Positions 42,973-55,301 of a stretch of 64,000 bases of DNA are shown piece by piece (within the stretch, counting starts at the first letter, position 1; every line of letters begins with the position of its first letter). A model generated the notes under the pieces. That model did not search any database. It was not told the origin of the DNA and saw only the letters and a list, made by a program, of their open reading frames with translations. The position numbers were made by a program, and so were the translations under genes. Origin of the DNA: Verticillium longisporum (Eukaryota > Ascomycota > Sordariomycetes > Glomerellales > Plectosphaerellaceae); assembly GCA_019188255.1 (NCBI GenBank), contig JAETXT010000005.1, forward strand, positions 2,666,001 to 2,730,000, in the 5' to 3' direction.

Positions 42973-44026
42973 ATGAACTCGATCGGATCCGTCTGGAAGC
43001 CTGACGCTACGGGCCAGTCCCCGAAGCAGGTTCCCTATATCCCCCACCTCAAGCTCAACGATGGCAACGAGGTCCCCATGGTAACGCCCCCTCTCTCCCG
43101 TCAAGCCCAATGCATCAAAGCCAATATGCTGACAGACCAGCTCGCCTACGGCCTCGGCACGGCCAACTTCAAAAAGGGTGGTGGCTCGTACGACGAGAAG
43201 ATTGTCGAGATCACGACGGCCGCCATCAAAGCCGGCTACTTCCACCTCGACGGCGCAGCAGGTAAGCCGTTCCTGTATATTCTCTTTCCAGGCCTTTGCT
43301 GACACGGCAATCCAAGTCTACGGCAACGAGGAGGAGCTCGGCGCGGCCATCAAGGCGGCCGGCGTCCCGCGCGAGAAGCTCTACGTGACGACCAAGCTCG
43401 CGGGCACGAAGAAGGAGCCGATCCAGCAGGCGTTCGAGACGTCGCTGCGGAAGCTCGGCCTCGACTACGTCGACCTCTACCTCATCCACGCGCCCTTCTT
43501 CGCCGACGCCGACGCCGACCTGCAGGCGGCCTGGGCCGAGCTCGAGGCCATCCACGCCTCGGGCCGGGCGCGGTCCATCGGCGTCTCCAACTTTCTCCAG
43601 CCCCACCTCGAGGCCGTGCTCAAGACGGCCAAGGTCACGCCCGCCCTCAACCAGATCGAGTTCCACCCCTACCTCCAGCACGGCGACCTCCTCGCCTTCC
43701 ACCGCCGGCACGCCATTGCCGTCTCGTGCTACGGCCCGCTGACGCCCATCACGCGCGACGTCCAGGGCCCCGTCCCCGCCATCTGGACCCGCCTCGCCGG
43801 CAAGTACGGCGTCTCCGAGTCGGAGATTGGCATCCGCTGGTGCATCGACCAGGGCCTCGTCGCGCTGACGACCTCGTCCAAGGAGGACAGGCTGCAGACC
43901 TACATGACGCGCGTGCCCGGCTTCAAGCTGACGCCCAAGGAGGTCGAGGAGATTACCGAGGCCGGCAAGGCGGTGCACTACCGCGCCTTTTGGAACAAGT
44001 ACTTTGAAGACGACGACAGGCGGTGA
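42973..44026 (+). CDS. aldo-keto reductase
   Basis: NAD(P)H-dependent (beta/alpha)8 oxidoreductase. Three exons (42973-43080, 43141-43261, 43317-44026) give 312 residues, the usual family size. The motifs are [26 protein letters not shown] (Asp and Tyr of the catalytic tetrad), [10 protein letters not shown] (Lys), [14 protein letters not shown] (His), [16 protein letters not shown] and a C-terminal [10 protein letters not shown] cofactor loop. The Asp-Tyr-Lys-His tetrad is complete, so the enzyme should be active. The first intron is 60 nt, stop-free and divisible by three. Among fungal reductases the substrate cannot be told from sequence. An upstream in-frame ATG exists, but the chosen start places [11 protein letters not shown] just before the barrel, as in relatives. 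Confidence 0.88.
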
Positions 44027-44249
44027 GAGAGGATTTTCAGGGGGGGTGAATGGGGTCCAGGAGAATGGGTCCAGAGAATGGTGTGTAAAGCATATATGAG
44101 CATACGACGTGATCTGGGAACATGAGACACGAGGGTTTCCCCTTGAGCAAGCCTAATCTGGAGCAAGAATCGCACCAACTGCCATCCCTGTCGCGTGACT
44201 TCATCTTGGCTGGCGCCGTTCATTATCATGAAACCACTGCCCAATGACA

Positions 44250-45548
44250 TTACAATTCATCATCCGACTCGGTCTCACTACCAGTCGGCGGCGGCGCAGG
44301 CGCGGCCTTTTTCGCCGTCTTCTTCATAAACGGCAGGGCTCGCGCGGGCGGCGGCGCATCGTCCTCCTGCACCCTCGCCGGTCGCGCCGGCTTTGCCTCC
44401 TCTTCCTCCGCATCGTCTTCGTCATGCTCGCTTGCCGTCTCTGTTTCAGCGTCCGTCGTGTCTCGTTGCTGGTCAGACATTTCTGCGTCAGCCTCCTTGC
44501 TGGCGGCCGTGTCGACGTCCATCTTCTCGAAGTCTGACTCGTCGTCGTCGTCCTCCTCTGCCGCGTGTGCTGCTGCTTTCCTCTTCGACGCCCGTGACTT
44601 GGTCGCCGTGCGCCCCTGACCAGCAGTCTTGGTCGGCTTGCTTGGCTGCGATGTCTGTGACGGCGGGAGGGCGGCCGGATCGCCAGACGCCGCGGCGGCG
44701 AGGATCTTCTGCTGCTCGCGAATCTTGACCTTTTTCGCGTTCAGCAGGTCGCGGAACTTGAGCAGCAGTTCCGTCTCGTCCGTCTTCTTCGCCTCGACGA
44801 GCTCGTCGAGCTGGCTCTTGAGCTGCCACACCGACGCCTCCAGCTCGGTCTGCTTGGTCGTGACGGCGGCGAGCGTCACGTTGGCCTGCACGACGGCAGC
44901 TGCCGCGAGAACGCACCAATCAAAGAGCTCAATCTCCTCATCGGCGTTGTGCTTGAGCTCCAGCGTGCCCAGGCGTTGCTGGTCAGGGGAGGGTCAGCGG
45001 TCGGCGCCTTGTGGGCAGAAGGAGGAGGAGGAGAAGGCGGGCGTACCGTGATGCCCTTGACACGCCGCCTCACGGTGATAGTGATGGCGACCTCGCTCTC
45101 CACCGTGGCGATGGCCTCGACGCCGTCGCCGGGGTTCTGCGTCAGGAGGCCAGACAAGATGTCGACCCACTCCTCTTCGGCGCAGGGGCTGTTCTTGACC
45201 AGCAGGGCGGCAACGCGATCATGACGCACTGCACAAAATATGTCTGGTCAGATCGGGGCTGCCGGACCGGGGGGGCGTTGCACTTGCAGAAGGCGTGGGA
45301 GAAGCACGCGGCATGAGACAGGGCTGCCGGCCGGGCCGCGGCGATCGGCGGGGTAAGAGTGGGAAGGGGGAAGAGAGAGAGAGAGAAAGAGAATTTGACG
45401 TACATGAGGCCACATATGGGGCCAGGCCATCCGTGCCCACGAGCTTGAGGGCGAGAGGTTTCGTCCGGGTCTGGGCTGCGTTGACGAGGACGAAACTGCC
45501 TTCCTCGTCTGAACGGGGAAAACGGAGGACAGAGGCCGTGGGGACCAT
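44250..45548 (-). CDS. XRCC4/Lif1-like non-homologous end-joining factor
   Basis: Scaffold for DNA ligase IV in double-strand-break repair. Three exons (45404-45548, 45047-45228, 44250-44978) encode 351 residues. The head domain covers about residues 1-125 (MVPTASVLRFPRSD, FVLVNAAQTRTKPLALKLVG, EEEWVDILSGLL, AITITVRRRVKGI). A long coiled coil follows (LEASVWQLKSQLDELVEAKK, then LLLKFRDLLNAKKVKIREQQ), the XRCC4-typical stalk where ligase IV binds. The C-terminus is basic (KSRASKRKAAA), then acidic (EEDDDDESDF, EHDEDDAEEEEA), and may be a phosphorylation target. The intron of 175 nt between exons 1 and 2 is the longest in the window, but the phase is right. XLF/Nej1 is an alternative, but stalk length and the RKIREQQ-type motif favour XRCC4. 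Confidence 0.75.
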
Positions 45549-47702
45549 TTTCGATTAGGTTGGCTTGGTTTGATTGCGTAACTTGATTGTCGCTCGGTTT
45601 CATGTATCAACTCGTGAATGAGAGGCAGCGCAAGTCTGAAGGAATCGATAGAGTGGCGGCAGCAACAACAACAACAACAACACCAATCCTACCACCACTA
45701 ACACCAACAACAGACGGCCGAGAAAAGCTGGACACCAACACCGTGGTAAAACACTTGACGCAGAACCAATCGGGTTGTACGGGCGGATGAGGCCCAACTG
45801 ACGGGTCGAACGAGCGAGGACGACGGGTTGCGGCGGCGGGCCGAGAACAAGACACGGGGCGTCCTCGTAGTATGGACTGGTCGTCGTGGGTGTGATGACG
45901 GGAAGGCTAGAGATGCTAGTCGACCAGTGTCAGGATGATGAGGATGTCGATAGTTTGCCGGGCGCGAAGATGAGGCTGCTGGGATGCTCTCGGCCGTCGG
46001 CAGAGGTTGCAGCTCCGAGCTGGAGAAAGAACGCAAGAAAAAGAAAGATGAAGTATTGATCTCTCGATAGTTGCTTTTGATGAAGAAATTCCGAGAGAAG
46101 CAACAAGCGTCTGTGCTCTGGGCTGCAGCTAACAGATGGTGGATGAGTCGCGCGTGAAAAAAGTAGCAGTCTGCTTGAAAGTTTCTTTCTTTTAGGCACC
46201 CACGGCTTGAAGCTCGAGATGGTCTGGAGTGTTTCCACAGAGGGGGGCAGCAAAGCCAACGAAGGCAGGATAGGCACCGGCGGCGCCAGCGACGATGAAG
46301 TTGCCTGCCTGATGGAGGTAGCTTGGTGGAGGTCGTGGTGGAGGTCGTGGTGGTGGTCGTGGTGGAGATGATCTCCAGGCAAACACGGGGGCCAATCGAC
46401 CGATCGACACGTTAGACAATGTTCCGCGTCCTACGTCCTTGCAAGCACTGTAGAGGGGGTGCTCATGTGCAACGTGGTTGGTGAGACTGTACCAAGCCAG
46501 AAGCTAGGCCTGGAGTAGCAGAGTCGTCTTCCTCTTTTAGGTGCCTCCAAAGGTAGTTGTGATGACAGCTTGAAGGGCACGGTGTGTAGGCGGTACCTAC
46601 CCAGGTATGACAGGTGGGTACCTGTAGGCACTGGCAAGCCTGGCTAGCAGAGCAAGCCTGGCAAGCCTGGGTACCTCCCAGAACAGCGCGACCCCGACGC
46701 GTCAAGGTCGTGTCTGTGCTGCCTGGCTCGACCCAATCAGTGGTGGAATGCAAGCTCCGCTGAGCCACGTGACTGACTGGCCTGACTGCATCACTGCCCA
46801 GTCCAGAGGGGCACCCCCTGCCGTCATGTCTTGCCAACAGGGCCTTTCACTCGCCAGCCACCGACAAAGGCCCCGCCTAAACAGCACATTGAGCACTAAA
46901 ACGACCGTGCCCCGCGGCCACCTCACCAGGACCCGGCACAGAAGAGGGACCTACCGCCGTAGACAACCAGGGAAGGCACGCCAGGCAGGTACCTAGGTGA
47001 GGTCCCCAAAGTAGGGTCATCCCCAGCCCCCAATCGCCCGCCAGCTCAGCCCTGATTTTCGCATCCTCCATGCATCCAGTTCCCCCCTCCCGACCATCTC
47101 GTGGCATGCTCCAACATTTGACGATACCTCACCCACACCACCCGCCCGCCACCTACCTACCACCCAACGTCATCCACTGCGAACCGTTACCACTCCGTAT
47201 ACTCAATCCGACAGCCTCTCTTCTTCGCCTTGTGAACTTTACTGCGATAGATTCTCGATTTCGCATCGCCACCCCTGAACGAAAATTTACGACGTGCACC
47301 AACGGAACAAATTAACCGACGACTGTGCTGTCCTGCTCCTGCTCCTGCAACCAACCCGAAAGCCCTCAACCCTCAACCCACTCCCAGCCACCCGCCATTT
47401 TTCGCTCGCATCCGGCCACTTTTTGCGACCTCACACAAACCCTTCTCAACCCTCCATTGCGACACTTTTCGACTTCATCCAGACGAAGCAATCAATTGAC
47501 AGGAGGCCCGACGGCCTTTGGGATTGTTGTTGCTCTGGTGCGGACGACATGATCTCGCACCTTCCGTGAACAACGAAAGCTGTCGGATCCTTGACGTCCT
47601 CGCTGGACAGCGACCACACCACGTCACCCAGCGCAGCGACCTCATACCGAACACTACAGAAGAAAACCAACAGTAAACCACAGTAGCAAACTTCCTTCCA
47701 CG
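45549..47702. promoter_or_regulatory. large divergent intergenic region XRCC4-like / Byr4-like
   Basis: 2.15 kb between divergent starts. It contains a CAACAACAA stretch (about 45664-45685), a 12-bp tandem repeat (46325-46370) and a cluster of palindromic GGTACCTA-type motifs (46593-46607, 46617-46626, 46671-46678, 46988-46998). None of the frames in it resembles a known protein. The segment 47290-47700 is C/T-rich and is probably the Byr4 leader. Confidence 0.45.
46325..46370 (+). repeat. GGTGGAGGTCGT 12-bp tandem repeat
   Basis: Two exact copies, then one copy with A to T (GGTGGTGGTCGT) and a partial fourth copy. Non-coding as far as can be seen. Confidence 0.85.
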
Positions 47703-50700
47703 ATGGAGTCATTACGCTTGAAGCCACGGCAGCCGGTGGAGGAACAGATTGAGGATTGGGATGATGGCGACTTCCAGATCGATGCCGGCGAGGCCCCCTT
47801 TCGCCCCGCCAATTCACACAACCAACCGCCGAGCCGTCGCGACTCACACTCGTCCGTCATGTCGTTGCGCTCCGAGCTCGAGTCACTACCCGGCGACGAG
47901 AGGCAGCTCCATCTGCCCGGCGATGACGAGCGGTCGACCCTCGACGCCATTGCCGCTGCCACCAAGGCCGGCATCCCTATCCCCAAAACGTCCCCTCGTC
48001 AGCCCTCATGGGCGGCACGATCAAGCGCCTGGGCGGTCGCAAGATTAAGAGGATCATCCAGGACGACTGGGAGAACGATCTCGAGCTGCCGGATTCCGCA
48101 CAAGCCCTTCGCATCAAACCACAAGACGCCTCTCAGTTCCCCGACGCCCTGCGACAAGTGAGCGGTCCTCACTCTAGCCCCACCAAATTGTCGGCCGCCG
48201 TCAGTCTGTCCATCAGCAAGGATGACCGGAGACAATCTACCATGTCCATGTCGAGCGTCGTGTCGGGCGCTGCCAACCTGGACAAGTTTAAAGACAACGA
48301 TGACGAAGACGATGACTTCTTCGGTGACGGAGGCGCTACCATCAAAGTGTCCAAGACGCGCCCACCCAAGCCCATCTCGCTCATCACGCCACCTACACCT
48401 CAGAAGATGGAGAAGACGGATAAGATTGCTGGTGCCGATGACGACTTCGAGGGCGACTTCGAGCTGCCCTCTGACGGCAAGCTCAAGCTGCCCACGCGTA
48501 AGACTATTCCCAAGACGCCGGCAACGCAGGCCGAGGATATGGACTGGGGTGAAGGCAGCTTGGGCACTCGATTCGGCGGCACCAGGAGAGACGGCCGATC
48601 CAACCGAAGCTCCTCGGCCTCCGCCCTCAGCCCCAGCGTGTCCAGCTCGTTCACTGCCGAGAGTGAAGACGACACCTTTGAGGGCCTCCTGCTGCCAAGC
48701 GGACATGTCAACTTTGAGGAGCGACTGGTGCGAAACAGAAAGAGCCGCTCGCCTGTGCGTACTGTGGAAGAGGAGCCTGCCGATCTCAAGACTCCTCAGC
48801 CTCAGCTCCAGCCTCAGGCCCAGCCTCAGGCCCAGCCCGCACCGCGCCCCCCCCAAGCTGAAGCCGACAAGGATGACATGTTTAATGATCTCGAGCTCGG
48901 CGACGGCGAGGTCTTTGATTCAGGCAAGCTCACATTACACCGTAACATCCGCATGAACACAAACCGCCCTGCCAGCCCGACGCGGCCCAAGACGGCCGTC
49001 GCCATCACCTTCACCAACAAGCCCGTGCAGTCACGTCTGCCGAGACCGAACCACGAGCGCGCTCAGTCATCTTTGGAGCCCGTGTCGGAGAGTGGCGGGC
49101 CTATTCAGTCCAGATCGAGGCGGTCGCAGTCACGCATGGGTCACTCGTCACATTCTTCTGTCACCAGTCTACCCACACCAACGACGCCTTCTCCCATTCA
49201 GCTCATGCAACCCGCAACGCCCCGCAGGCGAGAGATGAGCAAGCCGACATCACACGCCTCTCTCCGCAACGAGCCCACCACCACCAGCTCCCAGCTGCTG
49301 AAGTTTAAGCGATCTTTGCCGGCCATGCGAGCGACACCGCAGTCTCCCGCCAAAGCCCCCATTCCTCGATATGAGAGACCTCCCTCTCGCACCGATGGCC
49401 GTCCTCAGTCGTCTCTGCGACCCAAGACGCCGGTCGAGAGACGAGCTGCTGGAGAGCCCGCGCTTCAGACGGCCCGCAAGCCGTTCCTGCCCGCTGGTTC
49501 ATCTACCACGCACTCACATCACATATCTGCCAAGACGGGACGATCACTACGACGTCACGACTCGAACAGTTCCATCGATCTCCGGCCCGCCTCAAGGACC
49601 GTCTCCCGGTCCGCGATGCGCTCGCCTAGTCCGCAGCGCCTCCACCGCAGCGCCAACCAGATCGCCCAAGGCGGACCGCGGGCTGGCTATTACCAGAACC
49701 GATCCAAGACGTTTGGTGACGGGCATGAGCTCGACGCTTTTGACGACCTGCCTACGTCCAGCCAGGCAGAGTCCAAGTACGTCTGTCAGCCAGCAAAGGC
49801 GCCTCTACGAAACAAGATTTACCAGAACGTGCTGCCCGACCGCAACACTACCCCCTCGCCCGTGCCTCAATCGCCAGCCAGATTCGACCGATCTGACAGC
49901 ACACCACACTTTGCCCGCGACACCGCAGCTAGCAGGATCGCGCGGGAGGCGTCACTGGCTCACCGTGCTCCTTCCAATGGACCGCTTGCACAATTGACGA
50001 CCCAGCGTGTCGCGCAGCTTTCTAGCAGAAACAACTTTCACCCAGGTGTCCCACAGCCGACAGTGCGCTCTAAAAAGCATCGCAGCAAGCCTCCGCAGCT
50101 CAAGCCGCATTTGATTACCAACATGAACAAGGACAACTCTTCGAGGCGTAAGTTTGATTTCGATGTCCCCAATGGGCGGAGACAGGGATACTAACAAAAT
50201 GATAGACGAGAAGGGTATGTTCTATAACCCACAAACACACCGATGGGAAGGCAATGAAAACGCGCTCAGCGCCTTCGACCCCCCAATGCCTTCACCTTCG
50301 ACTCTGACCCCCATCGCTCACCTGCCGCGCGAGAAGGAGACTGGCACACCTCGCCCGGCTCTCATCACAAACATTACCGGGACCAAGAACGTTCAGGTCG
50401 TCGGAGGCATGGTGTTTGACCCGCAGAACATGTGCTGGCTCAAGCTGGACCCTCAGAACAAAGCAAAGTCTGAATCCAATGATACGATGGATGGCTTCAA
50501 CGCCCTGGACGACGATGATGATGTTTTCAAAGACACCCCCGACCCCGAGGACCCTCCTGCCGCCCCGGCCGAAGGCGGTCACGGCCGTGTCGGCGACGTC
50601 AAGAACGACTGGCTTGTCGGCGAGGAGTTTGACGTCGGCCCCGAATTCGTGCGCCGACAGCGTGAGGAAGAAGATCGGTGGAGGAAGAAGTGCGAGAAGT

Positions 50701-50786
50701 GGCTCGACGTGCCCGACCGCAACCGCGAGACCTGGCGCTGGGCCATCCGCGACCTGCTTGTGCACCAGCGCACCACGGCGCAATAA
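47703..50786 (+). CDS. BYR4: Byr4/Bfa1-type two-component GAP subunit, one frameshift
   Basis: Scaffold that pairs with a TBC-domain GAP (Cdc16/Bub2) and holds the Spg1/Tem1 GTPase inactive at the spindle pole body, restraining septation or mitotic exit. Two exons (47703-50147, 50206-50786) with one base restored give 1008 residues. The N-terminus has QIEDWDDGDFQID. The block GGTIKRLGGRKIKRIIQDDW then LELPD is a hallmark of Byr4 proteins. A long disordered, Ser/Pro-rich middle follows. The C-terminus has GMFYNPQTHRWEGNE and GGMVFDPQNMCWLKLD, two related copies of a short motif typical of Byr4. A single A is missing in the A-run at 47985-47988: the frame after KAGIPIPK then continues as NVPSSALMGG only if a base is added. 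The second splice uses GTAAGT and a TACTAAC branch site. Confidence 0.83.
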
Positions 50787-51456
50787 TGGCGACCGCCCCC
50801 CCAGAAATACATACGAAGCGAAACTCCTCTACATTTGCACACACTCACCACGACCACCCAACCTGCCATTTACCCATCTACGCATTTTAATACCCCCCCA
50901 AACGTTACGATCGTCATGATGAGGTTTCAGCTCTTACGAGAGTTGTGGAGTTTACTGGGCGCGACAGCATTGTTTTGCGGATTGGCATGATTTTTCATTT
51001 ACTGATTTATAGGGTGGGGAGGCGGCTCCCCACACTGTCTGTGTATTATCACCCCCATCATAACCACGAAGACTATGAGTTGAGGAGGCTTTAAAAGTTG
51101 TGCAGCTGCAGCAAGCAGCCGCGTTGTTGATTTTTCGAAGTGGTAAAGCCAGAGGCAGAAGGGGTTGAGGAGCCAGGATAGGAGTCAGTGTTTGCCGGCT
51201 CGATGCATGGCAGATGCGTCGAGCGAGCCAAGAAATGAAGAGGATTGCCTATGATGATCTTGGCGTTCAGATGTGTTTCAATGTGATGACATGATGCAGG
51301 TAACATGATTTTTCAAGGACGTGTGAGATGCTTCTTTTTCTTTACGAAACCCAAACTCCTGGTACATAGATTTGCCGGGACGACACCACCAGGCTGCGCT
51401 GCTTCACATGATCTCGGCCACACATTTTTCTCTCGCTCGGCCAAGTCGGAGGCCAT
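50787..51456. other. convergent intergenic region
   Basis: 670 nt between the 3' ends of the Byr4-like and NOP2 genes. The short frames are featureless. Confidence 0.45.
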
Positions 51457-54140
51457 CTACTTTCCGCCCGTCTTCTTGCCCTTCTTGCCCTTCTTCTTCT
51501 CGGGCGTCGTCTTCGTCTCGGGCACAACCTTCTCAGCCGTCTCGGTGATCAGGCCGGCCTTCTTCAGCTCGACCTCGTCAGCGGGCTTCTTGGTCTTCTT
51601 CTCGCCCTTGGGCGCCTTCTTCTTCTTCTCCTCTACGGCGGCGACGACGGGCTCCTCAACGACAGCAGCGGGCTCCTCGGCCTTGGCCTTGTTCGCCTTT
51701 TTCGGCTTGCTGTCCTCCTGCGTCTTGTCCTCGCCCTTCTTCTCCCCCTTGGCGTTCGCCGCGCCCTTGTCGAGCGCGTGGGGATCGAGACCCCTCCTGC
51801 GCATGGCGTTCCTCTTCGCCTTGAGCATGTACCCCTCGTCCTCGTCGTCGTCAAAGCCGCCAAAGCCGTCGTCGCTCGTCTCGGCGCCCTCCTCGGCGCC
51901 AATGGGCGTCCTGTCGACAAGGTCGCTGTCGTCGTCGCCGCCCGACTGCGCGCCGCGGCGGCCGTTCTTGGTCGCGACGGACAGGCGGTCGGCGTCGGCG
52001 GGGCCGGCGACGGCCTTGGCGGGCGTGGGGCCGACCTTTTGGAACTTGGACACGAAGAAGCCGTCGACGTTGTAGGTGTGCGGGTAGTAGCGGCGCGTCA
52101 GCTTGAGGGAGGCGTCGAACGTCTTGCCCATGTACGACGTGAAGCCCTCCTTTCCAAAGGGGAGGCCCGTGTCGACGAGCTTGACGTTCGGGCGGCGGGA
52201 CAGGGCGTACTGCACGACGGCCTCGCTGCGGGGGACGGTCGTTAGTTGTGTTTTTGGAAAGCAGGGAGACGGGCATCGGATAGATGGATGCTTGTGAAAG
52301 GGGGAAGAAAGGAAACGTACTTCTCCTCAATGGTGACGCTGCAGGTGGAGTAGACAATGAAGCCGCCCGTTTTGCTGTTGTGGTTCACCGAGTCGATGGC
52401 GGCGAGGAGCAGCTGCTTCTGCATGTGTGGGAGCATCATGAAATCGCGCTCCGTCTTGTTGGTCTTGACGCTGGGATCCTTGGCAATGACACCCGTTCCG
52501 GAGCCTGTTGAATCAATGTCAGCTGTGGGCGACGGGAGTAAGATCTCTTGCGGAGTCACGTACAAGGAGCATCGAGAAGGACCCTGTCGAAACCGCCCAT
52601 GGGCTTGGGGAATTCTCGCGCATCGTAGTTGGAGACGACGACGTTGCGCGCACCGAGCTAACATCGTGTTAGTAACGCCGGTCAAGGATGCCATGACGAG
52701 ACAAACGTACGCGGTGAATGTTACCGATCAGACTCTTCGCACGAGCCTTGTTGGGATCGTTGGCCAAGATGAAGCCCTTGTTCTTCATCATGGCAGCCAT
52801 GTGTGTCGTCTTGCCACCGGGAGCAGCGGCCATATCGAGGACGCGCTCGTTCTCCTGGGGTCCGAGGGCCATGACGGGAAGGAACGAAGAGGCGGCTTGC
52901 TGGGAGGGGTAAGTCTTCATGTCAAGACTGCTTGCGACGTAGGCCTGAACGTACCAGAATGTAGTGACCGGCGAGGTACTCGGGGCTGGCACCGAGGGGA
53001 ATGCTGCTCTCTAACCAGAACGTCAGCAAGTCGTTCACTCTCAACGATCCCAGTACGAGAGAACTTACCAAAGACCTGGAGACCGACCTTGCTCCACTTG
53101 CCGACAGGCTCCAGGACAACACCTCGAGAGATCAAAGACTGGGCGAGGTCTCTACGGTGTGTCCTCAGAGTGTTGGTGCGAATGACGATGGGTCTCGGGC
53201 TCTCGTTGGCCTCGAAGAAGGAGAAGGCTTCGCTTGGGCTGAACAGGTTGAACAGCTTCTCAGCAAGGTATTCTGAGTAGCCGTAGTAGCCGCAAATGTC
53301 CTTGATCAGTTGCGCCGTGTACTCGGAGCGGCTGCGGCCGGGGTCGGCCAGCTTGGCGAAATCCTCGAGAATGCGCACATTGTCGGTCATGCGGTTGCGG
53401 AGAACGTGCAGATCCGGCGCGAGGGCCTTCTTCTTGGGGTCCTCGTTGTCGTCGTCAAGCACCATGCCCGTCTCGGCGATATTCGTCTGCAGGCCCATCT
53501 CCTCGAGCTCAGCCGCCGCATCCTCAGCCTCCTGCGCCGCCTGCTCGTCGAGCTTGCGCGAGAGACCCTCGAGGTTCGCCCGGCCCAGCGCCTCCTCGCC
53601 ATCGGAGTCGTCCTCGTCCTCAGAGAAGATGTGCTTGTTCTGCTCCTGCTCGGGGTCGTCAGAGTCGAATACGGAGTCGTCGGAGCCGAGGAAATCGTCG
53701 CCCAGCGTAGCGTCGCCGTCAAGGCCAGAGAGGTCGTCATCGCTGGCGGCAAGGTCGGCCATGTCATCGTCGTCCGAAAGCTCGGCCTCCTCCTCGACGA
53801 CCTTGGCCTTCTTGCCCTTCTTGGGCTTGCTGCGCGGGTTCACCGCAGGGGTGACGGCGACGTCGGCCTTCGCACCATTGGTGCCCTTGGCGGACTTGGC
53901 CTTCTTCGCAGGCTGTGCGGCGGCCTGCTGCTTGCTCGCGCGTCGCCTCTTGTTCTGGGGGGCCTCGGTGGGCTCATCGACGGGGAGGCCAGCCTTTCTC
54001 TTGAGCTTGGCGAAGTGAGCCTCCGACAGTGGCTCGGGAGGGCCCTGCTTCTTGAATCGGTTTCCGACCTGTTTCTCGAGTCAATTCTTGTCCAAGATAA
54101 TCTATTAGTACCGAGTACTGGAAAATATACGTACACCCAT
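51457..54140 (-). CDS. NOP2: 25S rRNA (cytosine-C5)-methyltransferase Nop2
   Basis: Nucleolar SAM-dependent enzyme needed for 60S subunit assembly. Seven exons (54135-54140, 53069-54068, 52955-53010, 52711-52899, 52564-52657, 52321-52504, 51457-52225) encode 765 residues. The first coding exon has only two codons (Met-Gly), followed by VGNRFKKQGPPEPLSEAHF, a conserved Nop2 start. An acidic region (ELSDDDDMADLAASDDDLSG) precedes the NOL1/NOP2/Sun domain. SAM motif I is AAAPGGKT (378-385), motif IV DAPCSGTG (C449) and motif VI YSTCS (C503): the two cysteines of the catalytic pair. A pseudouridine-like FTSYMGKTFDASLKLTRRYYPHT segment closes the domain. The C-terminus is a lysine-rich tail (EKKKGKKGKKTGGK). 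All splice phases agree over the seven exons. It is divergent from GET5 with 472 nt between starts. Confidence 0.95.
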
Positions 54141-54612
54141 GATTCCTGTGGTTCTTTGGAGGGCGGTATATCAGGGTCGTGTCGTCGTCGTCGTTGGGTG
54201 GTCGCGATCCCAGAGATGCGCCAGCCAGTACTGTCCGCTGCAGAAAAAAGTTGGACCCCCACCGAAACTTTTCCTCGATATCGATGCACGGACGCTGCGA
54301 TAAGATGGGGAGCTTGGACACTGTGTGCAGTACGTACCCCTGGTCTGCTTACCTAAGCCAGTCTCGGCCTTCTGGGCCATGTCCTCATTGCGCTGCGGGT
54401 AGCTAGGTACCTACGTACGTGGGGCAATGGATGGATCCAAGAATTGGCTCCCAGTGATGAGGTAGACAACCGCACATCTTCGTGGCGTCTGAAGTCTCCG
54501 TGTAACAGCCATACAATACAGTCTTGTGATCGGCCCCCTAACGACTCAACGCACCCAGAAACCAACAGCCACGTAGAAGCCACTTCAGCAGGAGACTCCG
54601 AACACCGCAAAC
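54141..54612. promoter_or_regulatory. divergent promoter between NOP2 and GET5
   Basis: 472 nt between two divergent starts. A GGTACCTACGTACGT motif lies at about 54406-54420 and a TTACCTAAG copy near 54349-54357. No TATA box was seen. Confidence 0.45.
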
Positions 54613-55301
54613 ATGGCCGAGGTCGTTTTCGCAAGACAGTTCCTGTCGACACTCGACTCCAAGCCCATCAAGCTCTCGGCAGACCATGTCGAAGATCCCA
54701 AGAACTTCCCCGCGCGCCCTCCCGTTCGTCTCTCCTCCTGCGTCCCCAGACCCTTCCCAGCCCGTCCGCCGCCCCATGCTGACCCGCGCAGTACGTCCTC
54801 CCCAAGATGCCCAAGGCCTTCAGCAAGCCCGCGGCGCCGCTGGCCCCAGGCCAAGAGCGCAGCGTCACCGTCGTCCTCAAGTCGCTGCGCAACCCGCCCA
54901 TCGACGTCAAGCTCACCTCGCAGCCCCTCAACACGTCCGTCCTCGACCTCAAGGCCAGCGTCGCCGAAAAGGCCCGCGTCCCCGCCGACAAGTTGCGCCT
55001 GCTGCACCGCAAGAAGCCCGTGCCCGACAGCAAGATCCTCAAGGACCTCGCGGGCGACGACGAGACGACGGTCGAGTTTGCCATCATGGTCATTGGCGGG
55101 GCGGCGGCCGTGCAGCAGCAGCAACCGGCTGACGGCGAGACGGGCGTCGGCGTCGCGGGCGAGGCTACGGGTGCCGCGGCGCTCGAGACGGAAGCCTTTT
55201 GGACGGATCTCAAGGGGTTCCTGATGCAGAGGCTCAAGGACGAGGCCGAGGCCGAGAAGCTGGCCACGTCATGGCACGCCGACTGGGCGAGCAAGAGGTA
55301 G
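54613..55301 (+). CDS. GET5: Get5/Mdy2-like ubiquitin-like factor of the GET pathway
   Basis: Two exons (54613-54723 and 54792-55301) encode 206 residues. A short N-terminal Get4-binding segment (MAEVVFARQFLSTLDSKPIK) precedes a linker (VLPKMPKAF). A ubiquitin-like domain follows, with VTVVLKSLRNPPIDVKL, VLDLKASVAEKARVPADKLRLLHRKKPVPD. A C-terminal helical domain (AFWTDLKGFLMQRLKDEAEAEKL) matches the dimerisation region. Get5 with Get4 and Sgt2 delivers tail-anchored proteins to Get3. The donor of the intron (GTTCGT) is atypical, but the joined sequence ARPPYVLPKMPK is what the family shows. The order and lengths of segments fit. Confidence 0.8.

Noticed and set aside
47703..50786. Byr4-like gene as two separate genes
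   Set aside because: The two frames overlap at an A-run, and one added base joins conserved blocks in the expected order, so it is one gene.
53310..54356. 348-codon plus-strand open frame
   Set aside because: Antisense to NOP2 exon 2 and reads through its promoter; no support.
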